A stretch of 64,000 nt of DNA, taken from Bos javanicus (Eukaryota; Chordata; Mammalia; Artiodactyla; Bovidae). The stretch is from assembly GCF_032452875.1 (NCBI RefSeq), contig NC_083877.1, forward strand, positions 48,781,724 through 48,845,723, read 5' to 3'. Both the position numbers and the translations under genes were made by a program. Below are positions 21,100 to 33,385 of this stretch, in pieces. The notes under the pieces were generated by a model. The model did no database searches and was not told the origin of the DNA. It worked only from the letters and a program-made list of their open reading frames with translations. Every line of letters begins with the position of its first letter. Within the stretch, counting starts at the first letter, position 1.

Positions 21100-22919
21100 A
21101 GAGGAGGTTATAGCAGGTGACCTCTGAGGTCCTTTCATCCTTAATATTTATGATCTGGGGATCTCATCTCCCACCTGCCTCCTTGCGCCATCCTTCCACT
21201 GAGGCACAGTTTCCGTTGAATGTATTGACCATTCAGAAGTTCTCTCACTCTCTTCTCCTTCCTCCAAGCCCCGCTTCCCTTCTGAGCCTCTTTCTTACAG
21301 GACTTGAAGAAAAACAGACAGATTCAACAGCATCTTCTCTTTTCAGCCACTTGCAAATTTAACTGCAAACTGGCTGCTTTGATTTCTTGTGCAGAAGTAA
21401 GGTGGGCACCCAGCGATAATAGCGCCTGGATCACGGTAGGGGATTGGTTGTCCAGAAACCCTTCAGAGAACCTTGAAATGAGAACGTGTAATACCTTCTT
21501 CCCTCGGAAAAATCAGGGCTCCCAGCTTAATCCCATTCCCTCTTGCCCTGTCCTCTGAGGAAACTGAGCTGCTAAAAACATAGCAAAGTGAGACAGAGGA
21601 CATAGTTGCTGATTGCTGGTGAGTATCCCAGGATAGGGGGTCAAGGAGGATGTCCTGCCATCATCTCTTACTTGCTTTCAGTGCTGGGAATTCACCCATC
21701 TTTGCTCAGAGCCGTGTCCTCAGGTAACCTGGTGAAGCAGGTCATTGATGTTAAAGCGTGTCGCAGGGGGACATCCTGGCGACTTCTCTCCAGCCTAGTT
21801 TGCCAAAATGAAGTTGAAAGGTTAGATGATCTTTTGCCAAGTTGAGTCATGATGGGAGAGTTCATCTCTAATCACAGACCCTCACGGAAGCAGGGACGGT
21901 GGGAGAGGGGACGGGTAGGTGAGTGACTAGCATTCCTCACTATTTAACATCTCAGGAAAGTGAATTATTGAATCACGAGATAGTCCAGCTAAATTTAAGT
22001 ACAGTGGTAACGTGAAAACCTCTTGTCAGACTGAGACTGTGCCAGCTTTCCTTCCCTTGTGCCTTGTAACCTCCTGAAACTGGAACCTGCTGGAAAATTC
22101 CTTCCATGGTAAGACAGGGAAGGAGTTTATCAAATGAAACCATTCCAAGTATATTTCTTTCTCAGGAAAGTTTCGGGTTCCAGAGTGAGGAGGTAAAGAT
22201 GAAGTTGAAAAGGTGACTTCAGCTTTCTCCACTTTCTTGCCTGATGCCGGGCACTGCATCATTTTGATGGTGTATTTGTGTTATTGGGAGAGTCAGCTCA
22301 GAAGTCTTCATTTTAACTTGGGTAACAGGCACTGGCAGTGCCAACAGCACTGATTAGAGAAGAGCATGAAGACAGGGACTTGTGGAGGATTAGGCAGGAG
22401 AAAACATCATAAGACACAGAGGTTCAGGTGAGGGGTGTCTAAGCAAAACTGCCAAACCTCTAAGCTTTGCCTCACGGCTCCATCACTATGTAATCTTCAT
22501 CCTCTGGGAATAGCTAAGGATCTGTTAAGAGTTTCAATATCCCAGCTTTAGAATTTGGGGGAATCTTATCACTTAAAAGAAGCACTTAGTAAGGAATCAC
22601 AAGACTTTGTGTTAACTAAGCAGATATTTCACATCTTTCAGACTCAGGAGCCTTCATCTGGCAAATGAGATGCTGCTGTAGATCAGGAATGACAAATTGT
22701 GGCCCGTGCTCCTAAGTGGCAGGTATCCTTAAGGAAGGGCAATATTCTATCCAAATGAGTCCAGATGAAGCCGCACAGTCGTTCTGAACACAGTGCTCAA
22801 GTCAGCCGTGACCCTTTCAGAATTCACAATTTTCACATGAAAACTCTTTGCCATCTTTCTTAGGCAGAAGCTGGGAAATTGGCATGATGTCATCAGAGCA
22901 TGAGGGTGTGGTACTTAAC
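21100..22919. other. Unassigned, mostly unique sequence
   Basis: About 1.8 kb. The words near 22680-22710 (ACAAATTGTGGCCCGTGC) hint at a hAT remnant but are too few to call. Open frames are below 90 codons and show no domain. Confidence 0.45.
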
Positions 22920-23100
22920 CCAGCCTAAAATTTGGGGGACCAAGGAAGGCTTCCAGGAGGAGGTAACTCTACGGCTAAATCTTCAAGAATGAGAGATATT
23001 ATTAGAAGAAGGGAGCGAGAGCTGCCTAGGTGCAGAGTACGGAAAGAACACAGGCAAGAATGGAGATGAGCACAGAGACTGCTGCATTTTTAATGTAGTG
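22920..23100 (-). repeat. L2 fragment
   Basis: AGGAAGGCTTCCAGGAGGAGG and AATCTTCAAGAATGAGAG, then ACAGGCAAGAATGGAGATGA-like text, follow the antisense L2 ORF2 region commonly seen as GAAGGCTTCCTGGAGGAGGTG. Strongly diverged. Confidence 0.6.
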
Positions 23101-23514
23101 GCATATAAGATGTCACACGGGGACAGCAAGAGATGAGGCTGGAAAAACAGGCAGATAGTGGTTCATGGGGGCTCTTGGAGGCCAGGCTTTGGTGGTGTGC
23201 TTTCACTGACCTGCTCCTCTAGTCCTTCACCCTCCTGCCTTGCCCCCCACTTGGCAGCTGCTAGTTTCTGAGCCTGTATCTGTCGGCATCTGTCTCTTGT
23301 TGCCCTTCATTTATCCCTGACTATGACTCTCTGTGGCTAACTTTGTTCCTCTGATGACCTCCATCCATGTGTCCCAACCAGGTGCTGACCTCTTGACCCA
23401 AGGCGTGCTCTGGACGCTTGTTTGTTCTTCCACACTCTGGGTAGCTCCCCAGCCAGTTTCTCTGCTTTGTATGTGCATCTTATTCTCTGCTGCCCCCTCA
23501 CACTTTCCCGCTGT

Positions 23515-23515
<1 letters not shown>
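23101..23515. other. Unassigned unique sequence
   Basis: Nothing recognised. Confidence 0.45.

Positions 23516-23548
<33 letters not shown>
23516..23548. repeat. (CA)n microsatellite
   Basis: About 16 CA units, uninterrupted, probably polymorphic. Chance frames on both strands cross it. Confidence 0.96.
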
Positions 23549-23550
<2 letters not shown>

Positions 23551-24642
23551 CCCAGATCTGAAGCTTACATCAAGGGTGCTTGGGAAATATTACATAATGA
23601 CCGCTTCCTTCAGATAGAGTTTGGGCTGGTTAGAAAAGGAAAAATGGGCTCATTTGCAGGATCGTATCAGCTCACCCATGGAAAAGGGTCTTTTGAGGCT
23701 CTAATGGGCAGACGGCTGATTCTGACAGCAGAATTCTGGGTCCTTGATCTTCCCAAGACATCGCCCCCCTGTTTTGAACATTAGCGGTGGTGTGGGTTCT
23801 TCCCACGGAGAACTGTGAATCCTATTCAGCTGGCTCCTTATGATTTGGACATGAACAGGGAGCTTTCTCTGTCTACTTAATTCCCTTTGAAAGCTTTCTC
23901 GTCCCACTATTGGGCACTTCAGAGAGAGCACTGCATTAATATCTTCTGCTCTGGTTTCAACTTGGTATGGTTTTGTGATCTTAAAATAGATGGAATTACC
24001 ACAGCAAGCATTGTTCTGCCTTGAACTTAAAGTCTCAAGAGCAAGTCCTTCTAAAAAAGTTAATCCTTTTCTTATTTGCAAGGATTCTGGACTGCAGTTT
24101 ACAAAGAAATATGCTAAATTATTTATAATCCAGGATTATTGCAACACCCAAGATTTCCATGCATAACATCACGGCTCCACTAAACTGGCACAAGCAGAAC
24201 AACCCTTGGCCCCACCTTATGACAGCTGCTCTCTGCAGTCCCCATGACGGGGGCCCGGACCATGCGAGGGTGGCCTCGGAGACACATGTTGTTTGAATGT
24301 TACCTTCCATGGCTCACACGCTCAGGATTCTGCAGCTGAGGCCTCTGGGGCAAAGAAAAAGCTGAAATGGTGTGGACAAGCAATATTCCAAGTGTAATTT
24401 CTTTCTTGTTTAAGATCTGTACCCTGTATCCTTCTGAGAAGAGTTAGGATGGTCGACAGTTAAGGAGTGACATTAGATTAGACATATTTTAGAAACATGC
24501 TGTGAGAAGGCCGACCTCTACTAAAACTTGGAGAAAACTCCTTGAGCTCCCAATTTTCCCAAATATAAACTAAGGGGGTTAAGATAAATCATCACAAAAG
24601 GGCCTTTACTCTAACATCAGATGGCTTAAAACAAGTGCTGAG
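23549..24642. other. Unassigned unique sequence
   Basis: About 1.1 kb. A 126-codon minus-strand frame (23701-24081) has no domain I recognise and is likely chance. No repeats seen. Confidence 0.45.
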
Positions 24643-24893
24643 GGACTTCCCTGGTGGTCCAGTGGTTAAAAAATCCACCTTGCATTGCAGGGAATGCAGG
24701 TTCCTTCCCTGATCAGGGAACTAAGATCCTACATGCCACGGAGCAGCTAAGCCTATGTGCTGCAACTATTGAGCCTGTGTGCTGCAACTGGAGTTTGTGC
24801 ACCTTAATGAAAGACCCCACATGACACAGCAAAGACCTTGTGTGCCACAACTAAGACCCAACACAGCCAAATAAATAAATACGTATTTCAAAA
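24643..24893 (+). mobile_element. CHR-type tRNA-Glu-derived SINE
   Basis: Head GGGACTTCCCTGGTGGTCCAG followed by TGGTTAAAAAATCCACC. The body has several TGTGCTGCAACT-type repeats, and the AT-rich end is AAATAAATAAATACG. CHR SINEs are shared by ruminants, hippos and whales and are older than Bov-tA. Confidence 0.9.
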
Positions 24894-25797
24894 GAAACGA
24901 GTATTGATCTGATACAGGGACACTTAACATGTATGGCACAGACAACTGGAAAAGAAGACAATGACCTCTGAATTTCTTATTATAGAAATATGGAGCCTGA
25001 GAATTATAATAGAGGCTGCTGTGAGCAGTGAGCCTTCTGGAGTATATGCACGTATGTACAATACTCTTCCCTCTTTCCAAAATTGGGAAATACTTAATGC
25101 TCTTTTAGAATCTCTTTGTAACTTGCCCCCAGTTTTCAGAAGTAATCTGACATTTTGAAGGCATTCTTACATCTGTTGCCATGCACAGGGTTGTCAAGTT
25201 TCCCATTTCCAGCAGTAGAGCATTTCGGTTTTGACATATGAGTTCCACCTGGTATAAATTTAACTCTGCTGACGGGCAAAGGTGAAGGGGGGCAAGGTAG
25301 AAGCTGGGCGTTCCCCAGTTTGGGTCTGTTGCCCTTTAACATTTTAAATCCAAGCATTCTGCATCTTTGCCTGCAAGGCAGGCCAAATGTAAATTCCAGG
25401 GAGGACTTGGTATCTCTCAAACTTCCTCCCTTGTATAGCCCTGTTCTCATTCCAGCTCACCATGAGGCTTGTGACTCAGGTCCCTCCTGTGGTCACTGTC
25501 CCCAACTGTTCAGCCTTTCCCTTTATGCAACCTTGCATATTGTTCGCTCCCAAGTAAATGTGTGTCCCAGCGCCCATAAGCAAGTCTGCAGAGCAAGGAG
25601 ACCTAGTTCACTGGGATTCTGGGAGAAATTGAACCAAGGAATGTCAGATGCCTAAGATGCTCTCTGTCCTGTGGGTTTTTCAGAAAGGTTGGCTTCTTTC
25701 CCTTCCTCCTCCCCTCCTTTTCTCTCTCTCTAAGCACCAGCTCACTTCTCAGCAAAAGGATGCTCTAGAAAACTATCTTTCTTTTTCTTAATAGTCA
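24894..25797. other. Unassigned unique sequence
   Basis: No repeat recognised. Overlapping frames of 104 and 111 codons on opposite strands (25136-25655) are taken as chance. Confidence 0.45.
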
Positions 25798-25990
25798 GCT
25801 TTTCAACAAACATTTAGGGAGCATCTTTCTGTTGGAACCATACAGAATGCTGGCAGCACAGGCCTGGAGGACTTAGTCCTACCATCAGGAGTTGCTAGTC
25901 TGGTGGGATTAGGGCCAGGATGATAGCTGGGGAAACACAGGATGCTTGTGGGGCTCTGGGAGCAGACCTAACTCCAAGCCAGGTGCTGGG
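25798..25990 (-). repeat. L2 fragment
   Basis: TTCAACAAACATTTAGGGAGC matches the antisense L2 end (AACAAATATTTATTGAGCAC), followed by a degraded CATACAGAATGCTGGCAGC and GTCTGGTGGG. The distal limit is vague. Confidence 0.6.
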
Positions 25991-27073
25991 GGCATGGCAA
26001 TAAAGAGTCAGAAAGGTGCCTCAGAGGTGGCCTCCTTCATCTTAGACATCCCTCATGGTGTCAGCATCTTCTAGGCTCCAGGGATTCTCAGTGCATTGGA
26101 GACACACTTTCTTCCTGTAGTGAAGGCCCATTCTCTGCTCCCACCCACCTGCCTCTTGGAGCAGAAGGCATGTGATGGTCCGATCCGGTCTCTCTGCCCG
26201 TCCCCTCAGGGCAGGAGGCCTGCTGCCAAGTCAGGAAGGACTTACAAAGTGGCATGCTCATATCACAGAGAGCTAGGACAGCTTTTGTCTCTCTGCTCCT
26301 GGAACTGACAGGCACCCGCCTGGAGTCTTAAAGGGGAAGAGAGTCTGCAGGGAGCCAGAAACAGCGTGCTGGTCGGAGCTGCAGGCAAAGGATGCCGTTG
26401 GCCACCCTGTGCCTAGAAATGCCATGTGTAGGTGGGGCTGGCAGCTTCTGTTACTTGGGGGGCTGGTCTGATTTTCTTCAGTAGAGGAAAACTGAACATG
26501 AGCTGCTGACCCCAAGAAGATTATCGTGTTTGTGTGTGCCCATGTACACACATGTACACCTGGCTACAGGCCTTCCTCTGCCTGCCTGCCCTGGCTCCCA
26601 CCCCATGTAACTTACATGATGTTGTCCCCCCCACACTGAAAGAACTTGCTAGTAAACCTACTCCAGAGGTCAGTGCCATCCGGGATGGCAGGACAGATCC
26701 ACTGTCCTGCTGACCTTGTGTCAGCTCAGTCTAGTGCCCCTGGGGGGCATCCCTGGAGTTGAAATGCCCACCTCAAGTGAATGGAACAAGAGTCACATGA
26801 AACAGCAACAGCAAAACCAGACCCGCATGCTCAGATGAAGGACTGCAAATCCAGGCAGTGAAGCAGCCATGGCGAGGGATGTGCGTGAGGCTGGGAGAGG
26901 ATCAGCAGGGCTAGAGAGAAGTGATCCTGGGTTCCTTCCCATCTGCAGACTGGGTTATCTCAGGATACCTTTTGTTGGCTGAGTATGGCCAGTTTTCAGT
27001 TTATCTTTGTTTTGGTTCTCACTAGCCTTCTTTTTAGATGCCCATGATTAGACTATATGAAATACTACGTGAA
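25991..27073. other. Unassigned, moderately GC-rich sequence
   Basis: About 1.1 kb with no repeat or gene recognised. It lacks the CpG density of a promoter island. Confidence 0.45.
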
Positions 27074-27283
27074 GGGCTTCACTGGTGGCTCAGATGGTAA
27101 AGAATCTGCCGGCAATGCAGGAGACCTGGGTTCGATCCCTGGGTCTGGAAGATCCCCTGAAGAAGGAAATGGCAACCCACTCCAACATTCTTTCCTGGTG
27201 AATCCTATGGATGGAGGAACCTGGCAGGCTACAGTCCATGAGGTCGCAAAGAGTCCGACACGACTGAGCGACTAAGCACATGC
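27074..27283 (+). mobile_element. Bov-tA SINE
   Basis: GGGCTTCACTGGTGGCTCAG head, GCAATGCAGGAGACCTGGG box, and a Bov-A body ending CGACACGACTGAGCGAC. Close to consensus, so relatively young. Confidence 0.95.
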
Positions 27284-29294
27284 ACATGTGAAGGGAGAGG
27301 GGAGGAATCTGGTTGCTCTTGGGTGAAACGAAACATCATCACTGAAACCTTGGTTCATCTCTTACTCATCACTACAAACAGACCAAGGTCATGGTGTGGC
27401 ACCTGTTTGAAGACAGCCCATACTAGTAGTTTGGAACAGCCAATGTTTCATGCTAGGATTATGTCTTGTGTCAGAGAGAGTGGGCTATTTTTCAAAACGT
27501 CTTTGCTACCCAAATGGCATATAACCACAAATGTATAACATGAAGAAAAAAATAATAGATGTCCCTAGAGTTACATCGACTGTGAATAAAAAGATACTTT
27601 TTTTTCCTACCCATTTTGTACTCCTACTTCTTGGCCTTTTCATTCTCTTTCTTCCTGCTCCTCTCCTCTTGTCTCTAATATGTAGAACACTTTGGTTTAC
27701 TGGACTCAGGTTTCATCCTGGTACGGGTCTCCGGTAATACTGAGACTTCTGAAATTCCTGTAAAGACCCAGTTTAGTTTCCTTTTATCATGAACCAGCCA
27801 TGCACCCTAGTGACAGCATGACAGTCAGAGTAGGAACAAGAGAATGTCTTCACAACTGACCAAATAACTAGATCCCTTCAGGCCAGGAAGGGTTGCAAAT
27901 CTGATACACTTTACATCTCTCTTAAAAGATCACAGACGTCAGAGAGGTACTTGAAACCTTTTTTTTTTTTTTTTCTAATTCCAGCAATCAGTCTCTCTCT
28001 CAGCTCTGGCAAAAGAAAGTGTCTTGCTAACACAGAAGCCAGCTCTCTTCTGACCTGTCTTGGTTTTCATTTGTGATAACCTGATGAAGAGCAAATCACT
28101 TCCAGAAGCAATAAAAAAAAAACTATCAAGGAAGGTAATCTTGTGGTCCAGGAGAAAAAGAGAGTCACAGATGATGCTATTTTAATGGGCTGTTAGGTTT
28201 AAATATGGTGACCGTGAATCTTGTCTTTACAATTGCAAGCATTTTAATGTTTTTAGTTGTCACCCAAGTCTTTGCCACAAACACTTAGCAAGTGTGCCAA
28301 ACCATTTCAGAAATAGACCTGGTTGTCTAGGAAGAAGTCGTAGCTATAAAATGCATTCATTGCTCAACCCAGATAAAGACACAGTCATTTCAGTAACATC
28401 TTAAGTTCTTTTTTAAGGTTTTTCATCATACTTATAATTGTTTATGCAGAAAGGGCTGCTTTTTTCATTACCGTTGACCCACCTCAGATGGAGATCAAAG
28501 CTGTATAGATTGATTAAACCAATGGGTTGACATTGTTGCAGGAGAAATAAAAATCCATGGTTGTAACTGGGTGGCCCTTGGCAAGCAGACTCTATAAAGA
28601 GTTTAACATAAGCAAGTGTAAGGAAAGTACCACAGGAACCACCCAGGCATGGCGTTGGTGCCTTTCATGTGGGATATTTCTACACTTGGTCATTGGCAAA
28701 AGACATTCCACATTGCCTTTGAGACCTAGTGTTACCTTAAGCCTCATGTGCTGTGGAATGAAATGAAATAATAGATACAGAGGGGTGCTGAATTGTTCAT
28801 TTTTGTCTAATCTCTTAACTGAATTCCCCAATTAGGACCTTCTAGTTCTTTTTCTTAACATCTCAATTCTCAGGGCTCTTCTGCATCTTTTTTTTTTTTT
28901 TTGGTTTTCTGCTGTCTCTGCATCTGATTTGGTTTTTAGATGCTCTGCCTTCTATTAGAAAATTATGTTGTCTGATTTTGTTGGGGAAATGCCTATATAA
29001 TCAGGTCTTGTCTCTTTCACTTTAAGGACCTTCTATGTACCAGATGGGGTTCTTTGAAAGATCCCCTAGGTTTGCTAATATTCTAACAGTGAGTCAGGCT
29101 GAGATATAAACAAGACAAAAATTAAGGCAGTCATTCATCAGGAAAAATCAGAATGTCCAGGAAATGAGGTGGCAGAAAAGCTAGCTGAGATTTGGAGAAT
29201 AGAGGCAAAGGTAGGCAAGATGGTGCAGAGGTCTCAGCCTCTGGAAGCTTCTGCCATGAGCAGGCTGCTGTGCTTCATGTGTTACAGTTGCTTT
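27284..29294. other. Unassigned sequence with poly(T) at 27959-27975 and 28889-28902
   Basis: About 2 kb. Apart from two T-runs I recognise no element. The 28080-28560 part is repeat-free and could be conserved, but has no standout motif. No gene seen. Confidence 0.45.
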
Positions 29295-29455
29295 CTTATA
29301 TAACAGCATAATGACAAGTAGGTGTTATCATTCCTGTTTTACAGATGAGGAAGTTGAAGATTAAAGTGGTAAATGATTTGCCTGAGTCATACTACCAGGC
29401 AAGTGAGAATGCTAAAACTTAAGCCAAGACAGACACTATTTGCACTGCATCACAT
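29295..29455 (-). repeat. MIR fragment
   Basis: GTAGGTGTTATCATTCCTG, TTTTACAGATGAGGAAGTTG and AAATGATTTGCCTGAGTCA are the minus-orientation MIR core with normal spacing. Confidence 0.85.
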
Positions 29456-29487
29456 TCAAGTAAAGAACACAGATATGTTTTATCTTT

Positions 29488-29522
29488 TATTTCAAATAGG
29501 TAGGTAGATAGATAAATACATA
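29488..29522. repeat. Degenerate (TAGG/TAGA)n
   Basis: AGGTAGGTAGATAGATAAATACATACA: short tetranucleotide units decaying to GATA/CATA-type repeats (quoted in two pieces by unit type rather than as one run). Confidence 0.7.
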
Positions 29523-29658
29523 CAGTGATTTCTTCTTGAAGCAAAGCTAGCATTGAAGATGGATAAACAAGACCACCCTTTTGCCTGGACCAGACTATCT
29601 CTCACTGTATACATGCTACCTCAAAACTTTGGGCTTATAAACATAACCATTTTATAAA

Positions 29659-29659
29659 T

Positions 29660-29692
<33 letters not shown>
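29659..29692. repeat. (TA)n microsatellite
   Basis: About 15 TA units preceding an L1 3' end. Confidence 0.95.
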
Positions 29693-29693
29693 C

Positions 29694-30138
29694 TTATGAA
29701 ATATTAGTCATTTTAAAAATGAAATAATGCCACTTGCAGCAAGTGGATGGACCTAGAAATTACCATACTAAGCAAAATAAGTCAGAAAGAGAAAGACAAA
29801 TACCATATCATATTGCTTATATGTGGAATCTAAAATAAGACACAAATGAACTTATCTACAAAGCAGAAACAGACTAGGAGACATGGAGAACAGACTTGTG
29901 GTTGCCAAGGGGGCTGCTGGCCGGAGAGGGGTAGACTGGGAGCTTGGGATTAGCAGAGGCAAACTGTTATGTAGAGAATGGATAATCAACAAGGTCCTAT
30001 CATATAGCATAGAGAACTATATTCAATATCCTGTGTAAACCATAATGGAACAGAATATGAAAAAGAGTCACTTTGCTGTGCAGCAGAAATTAAAACAACA
30101 CTGTAAATCAACTGTGTTTCAAAAATTCTTTAAAAAAA
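29694..30138 (+). mobile_element. L1 3' end
   Basis: Recognisable L1 3' words: GCAGCAAGTGGATGGACCTAG, here GCAAGTGGATGGACC; AGTCAGAAAGAGAAAGACAA; TATGTGGAATCTAAAATAAG; CTATATTCAATATCCTGTG. It ends with AAATCAACTGTGTTTC and an A-rich tail. 5'-truncated, so it encodes only the last few residues of ORF2. Confidence 0.93.
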
Positions 30139-30488
30139 AATCACAACCATTTTATCCCACCTCGCGATTTTTAGGGGGTTAGGAATTCAGGCAAGACGCG
30201 GCTGTTACTCTTCTGTTCCAGGTGACATCTGTTGGAGTCATTGGTTGGTTTTCACCTGAAGACACGCTTGTCTGAAGAATCCAAAGTGGATTTACTTGTG
30301 TGTCCAGTAACTTGGAAGGGACAACTGGAAGCCATGGACTTAGCTGACCCCCCTCAACCCTTTTCATGTGTTATTAAGTCATCTCCACATGGTCCTACCA
30401 CAGCCCCTACCAGGGGCTTCTTACATGGCAGTTCAGGGATCTGAGACAGGATGGTGAAAACTACCATCCTTGTATAGGCTGAGCCCCA
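30139..30488. other. Unassigned unique sequence
   Basis: Nothing recognised between the L1 tail and the BovB copy. Confidence 0.45.
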
Positions 30489-31375
30489 GATCAGATCAGT
30501 CGCTCAGTCGTGTCCGACTCTTTGCAACCCCATGAATTGCAGCACGCCAGGCCTCCCTGTCCATCACCAACTCCCGGAGTTCACTCAGACTCACGTCCAT
30601 CGAGTCAGTGATGCCATCCAGCCATCTCATCCTCTGTCGTCCCTTTCTCCTCTTGCCCCCAATCCCTCCCAGCATCAGAGTCTTTTCCAATGAGTCAACT
30701 CTTCGCATGAGGTGGCCAAAGTACTGGAGTTTCAGCTTTAGCATCATTCCTTCCAAAGAAATCCCAGGGCTGATCTCCTTCAGAATGGACTGGTTGGATC
30801 TCCTTGCAGTCCAAGGGACTCTCAAGAGTCTTCTCCAACACCACAGTTCAAAAGCATCAATTCTTCGGCGCTCAGCCTTCTTCACAGTCCAACTCTCACA
30901 TCCATACATGACCACAGGAAAAACCATAGCCTTGACTAGATGAACCTTTGTTGGCAAAGTAATGTCTCTGCTTTTGAATATGCTATCTAGGTTGGTCATA
31001 ACTTTCCTTCCAAGGAGTAAGCGTCTTTTAATTTCATGGCTGCAGTCACCATCTGCAGTGATTTTGGAGCCCAGAAAAATAAAATCTGACACTGTTTCCA
31101 CTGTTTCCCCATCTATTTCCCATGAAGCAATGGGACCAGATGCCATGATCTTCGTTTTCTGAATGTTGAGGTTTAAGCCAACTTTTTCACTCTCCACTTT
31201 CACTTTCATCAAGAGGCTTTTGAGTTCCTCTTCACTTTCTGACATAAGGGTGGTGTCCTCTGCATATCTGAGGTTATTGATATTTCTCCCGGCAATCTTG
31301 ATTTCAGCTTGTGTTTCTTCCAGTCCAGCATTTCTCATGATGTACTCTGCATATAAGTTAAATAAACAGGGTGAC
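30489..31375 (-). mobile_element. BovB LINE, 3' 0.9 kb, 5'-truncated
   Basis: The longest BovB copy here. Minus orientation, with a CTGAT-repeat 3' tail at the left end. Content from the 5' side: the end of the reverse transcriptase domain, the C-terminal ORF2 region, and a short 3' UTR. It stops abruptly near ACAGGGTGAC at the right. No clear target duplication is readable. It is near consensus, hence young. Confidence 0.95.
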
Positions 31376-31398
31376 CAAGCAGTTATCAATAGCATCAC
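30496..31398 (-). pseudogene. BovB ORF2 (reverse transcriptase) C-terminal fragment
   Basis: 300 codons run without a stop. From about residue 9 (SPCLFNLYAEYIM) to the terminal RTRLSD they follow BovB ORF2. The first eight or so residues are flanking DNA, and the start codon is accidental. The RT motif C that should read YADD is YAED here, because the codon at 31258-31260 specifies Glu instead of Asp. The N-terminal endonuclease, fingers and palm motifs A and B are missing. It is a dead fragment of a retrotransposon that normally nicks DNA and copies its RNA at the target site. The frame is intact because the copy is young, not because it is selected. Confidence 0.93.
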
Positions 31399-32859
31399 TT
31401 CTGCTGTAATCTCTCAGTGAGACCATCACAGGCCAGCCCAGATTCAAGGAGAGAGGAAATTGAACCTACTTGTTGTTGGAGAAAATGCCAAAGAATATAC
31501 TGCCATCTTTAATCTAGGGAGTAGTCAAACACGCCCCTTTCCATGGAGTCAAGTGAAAAGCCTCTGTCTTAAGACAAAGCTTGCTATAGGTCAAACTCTA
31601 AAGGAAATAGCACTCATTTTTGTAGCCTATTATCCTTTCTGTGACTCCGTGGTTTCTCTCACCCTTCCCCCGTGTCCCTAAAATGTGCACTTAAGAAAGA
31701 TGAGACACCCATGACCCACATGCCCTTTTGGGGGCCATTTTCATCCTGAGCTGTATCTCTAATAGAAGAATGAAAGGATTTTTCTCTGGTTAAAGAAATG
31801 TATTGCTTCTCAAAGTTTGGGGGGAAAAAAGAAGACAAGAGAGAACAGGTTTGGGCAGAGGGCCTTTGACAGAGCCAGTAACCTGCAGACCACTGCAATA
31901 ATTGCTGATTCTACCCTAAGACAGTGGTGGCTGTGTCCACTGAGTTTTATAAGCTTTGCACATTCTCCTTGTCTCTCTCTCTCTTTCTCTCTGTGTCCCT
32001 CTTTCTTCACTCTTACTTTTTTATTCCATCAGTATACACACATGTGGGTTTATATTTTTAGATTTGTTTATTTTCAGTCACTCCACCAGGAGAATCACAA
32101 GTAGTCAAATATATAACATTACCATTATTTTTTCTACCTAGGTGACATAAGGATCCAGCCATTCCAATAAAGGGGCAGATGACATTTTTCAGGGTTGCAG
32201 TCCCAATGAGGCATTTGTGAAAAGGAAAAAAAAAAAAGTTCTACAAAAGATGTGAGAATTATATTCATGGGTCTGGGTTAATGTTGGTCTTTTTAGGTTG
32301 TCCCAGAAGCTAGCCTCTCATGTCTGTGTCATTTTCTTCTTCTTCTCTCTCTCTCTTTGGGATACTTTTTTCTGTTCTATTTTGAGCCCCACAGCACAGC
32401 TCTTTTATTCCATTTGTCAGCCACAGACGCACATCCAGTTGAAAAGCATTCCCGGCCTCCACCGCCACAATGCCTCTGATCCTGTGGCCACTGGAGCCTC
32501 TGACCACACGAGTCTGTTGATTTGTGGCTTCTCTGTTGTTTTAGTTCTTGGTGTTACCAGTGGGAGAAAAGCTCAAATGAAGGAGGAATGCTGTAAGAGT
32601 AAACCAGCGCTGAGCAAGGGGTGCTGCCCGTCTAGTCGGGTGTACACAATCCCTGTATTTTGAATCCATGGCGGCTGTGTCATGGTGCCCCTCAGGTGCG
32701 TCATGGAATCGGCTTCCCAAGTGCCGAATGGTCTTTCTAATGACCTTTTCTGCTGCCTTCTCTTTTCCTCCTTTTGTCCTTAAGTTTTACTACATTCTTT
32801 TACTTTGTGCATAAACAAAACAATCTAAATACTGTAGGGATGTACTATCCAAAGTGATA
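31376..32859. other. Unassigned sequence with CT-rich tracts
   Basis: No interspersed repeat recognised. CT-rich tracts lie at about 31970-32010 and 32335-32360, and an A-run at 32226-32238. A 121-codon plus-strand frame (32298-32663) spans one of them and has no domain. Confidence 0.45.
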
Positions 32860-33115
32860 AAGATAATTAACACTGCTGTATGTTATATGTGAAAGTTGTT
32901 AAGAGAGTAAATGCTCAGAGTTCTCATCACAAGGAAATAAATATTTCTATTTCTTTAATGTATCTGTAATGAGATGATGAATATTCACTAAACCCATTGT
33001 GGTAATCACTTCATGATGTGTATAAGTCAAATCATTATGCTGTACACCTTCAACTTGTGCAGTGCTATATTCAATCATATCCCAATAAAACTGGGGGGAA
33101 AAGAGAAAAAGTAAA
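32860..33115 (+). repeat. Old L1 3' UTR (L1MA-like)
   Basis: TGTATGTTATATGTGAAAG, AACCCATTGTGGTAATCAC, ATCATTATGCTGTACACC and a final CCCAATAAAACTGG match the 3' end of older L1 subfamilies, with an A-rich tail. Confidence 0.8.
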
Positions 33116-33148
33116 ATAAGACAGTATTTTTATATTTTACAAAACAGC

Positions 33149-33164
33149 ATATATATATATATAT
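33149..33164. repeat. Short (TA)n
   Basis: About eight TA units. Confidence 0.85.
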
Positions 33165-33377
33165 TTGTAAAAGTAACACAGGCTCATTGGAGAATCTTTG
33201 AAAAATAGAAAAAAAAAATTAAAAGATGCTGATTATCTTTAATACTGTCACTGACTGGTAATCATATTCACTGATGCATTGCAATCATTTCACAATAATG
33301 ATTACTTACCTACTGTGTGAATTGCTTTGGATACCAAGAATGCAGAAGGAATCAAAAGGGCAGGATCCTTGGACTCA
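33165..33377. other. Unassigned, possible old L1 remnant
   Basis: AAAAGTAACACAGGCTCATTG followed by GAAAAATAGAAAAAAA resembles the AAAGTAATACATGCTCATTG block of old L1 3' UTRs, too diverged to be certain. Confidence 0.4.
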
Positions 33378-33385
33378 CAGACTTT

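Noticed and set aside
26080..26560. CpG island promoter
   Set aside because: GC is moderately raised but CpG dinucleotides are sparse, and no transcript start features are seen.
30496..31398. 300-codon open frame as a host gene
   Set aside because: It matches BovB ORF2 up to the normal terminus, ends in the BovB tail and starts in flanking DNA.
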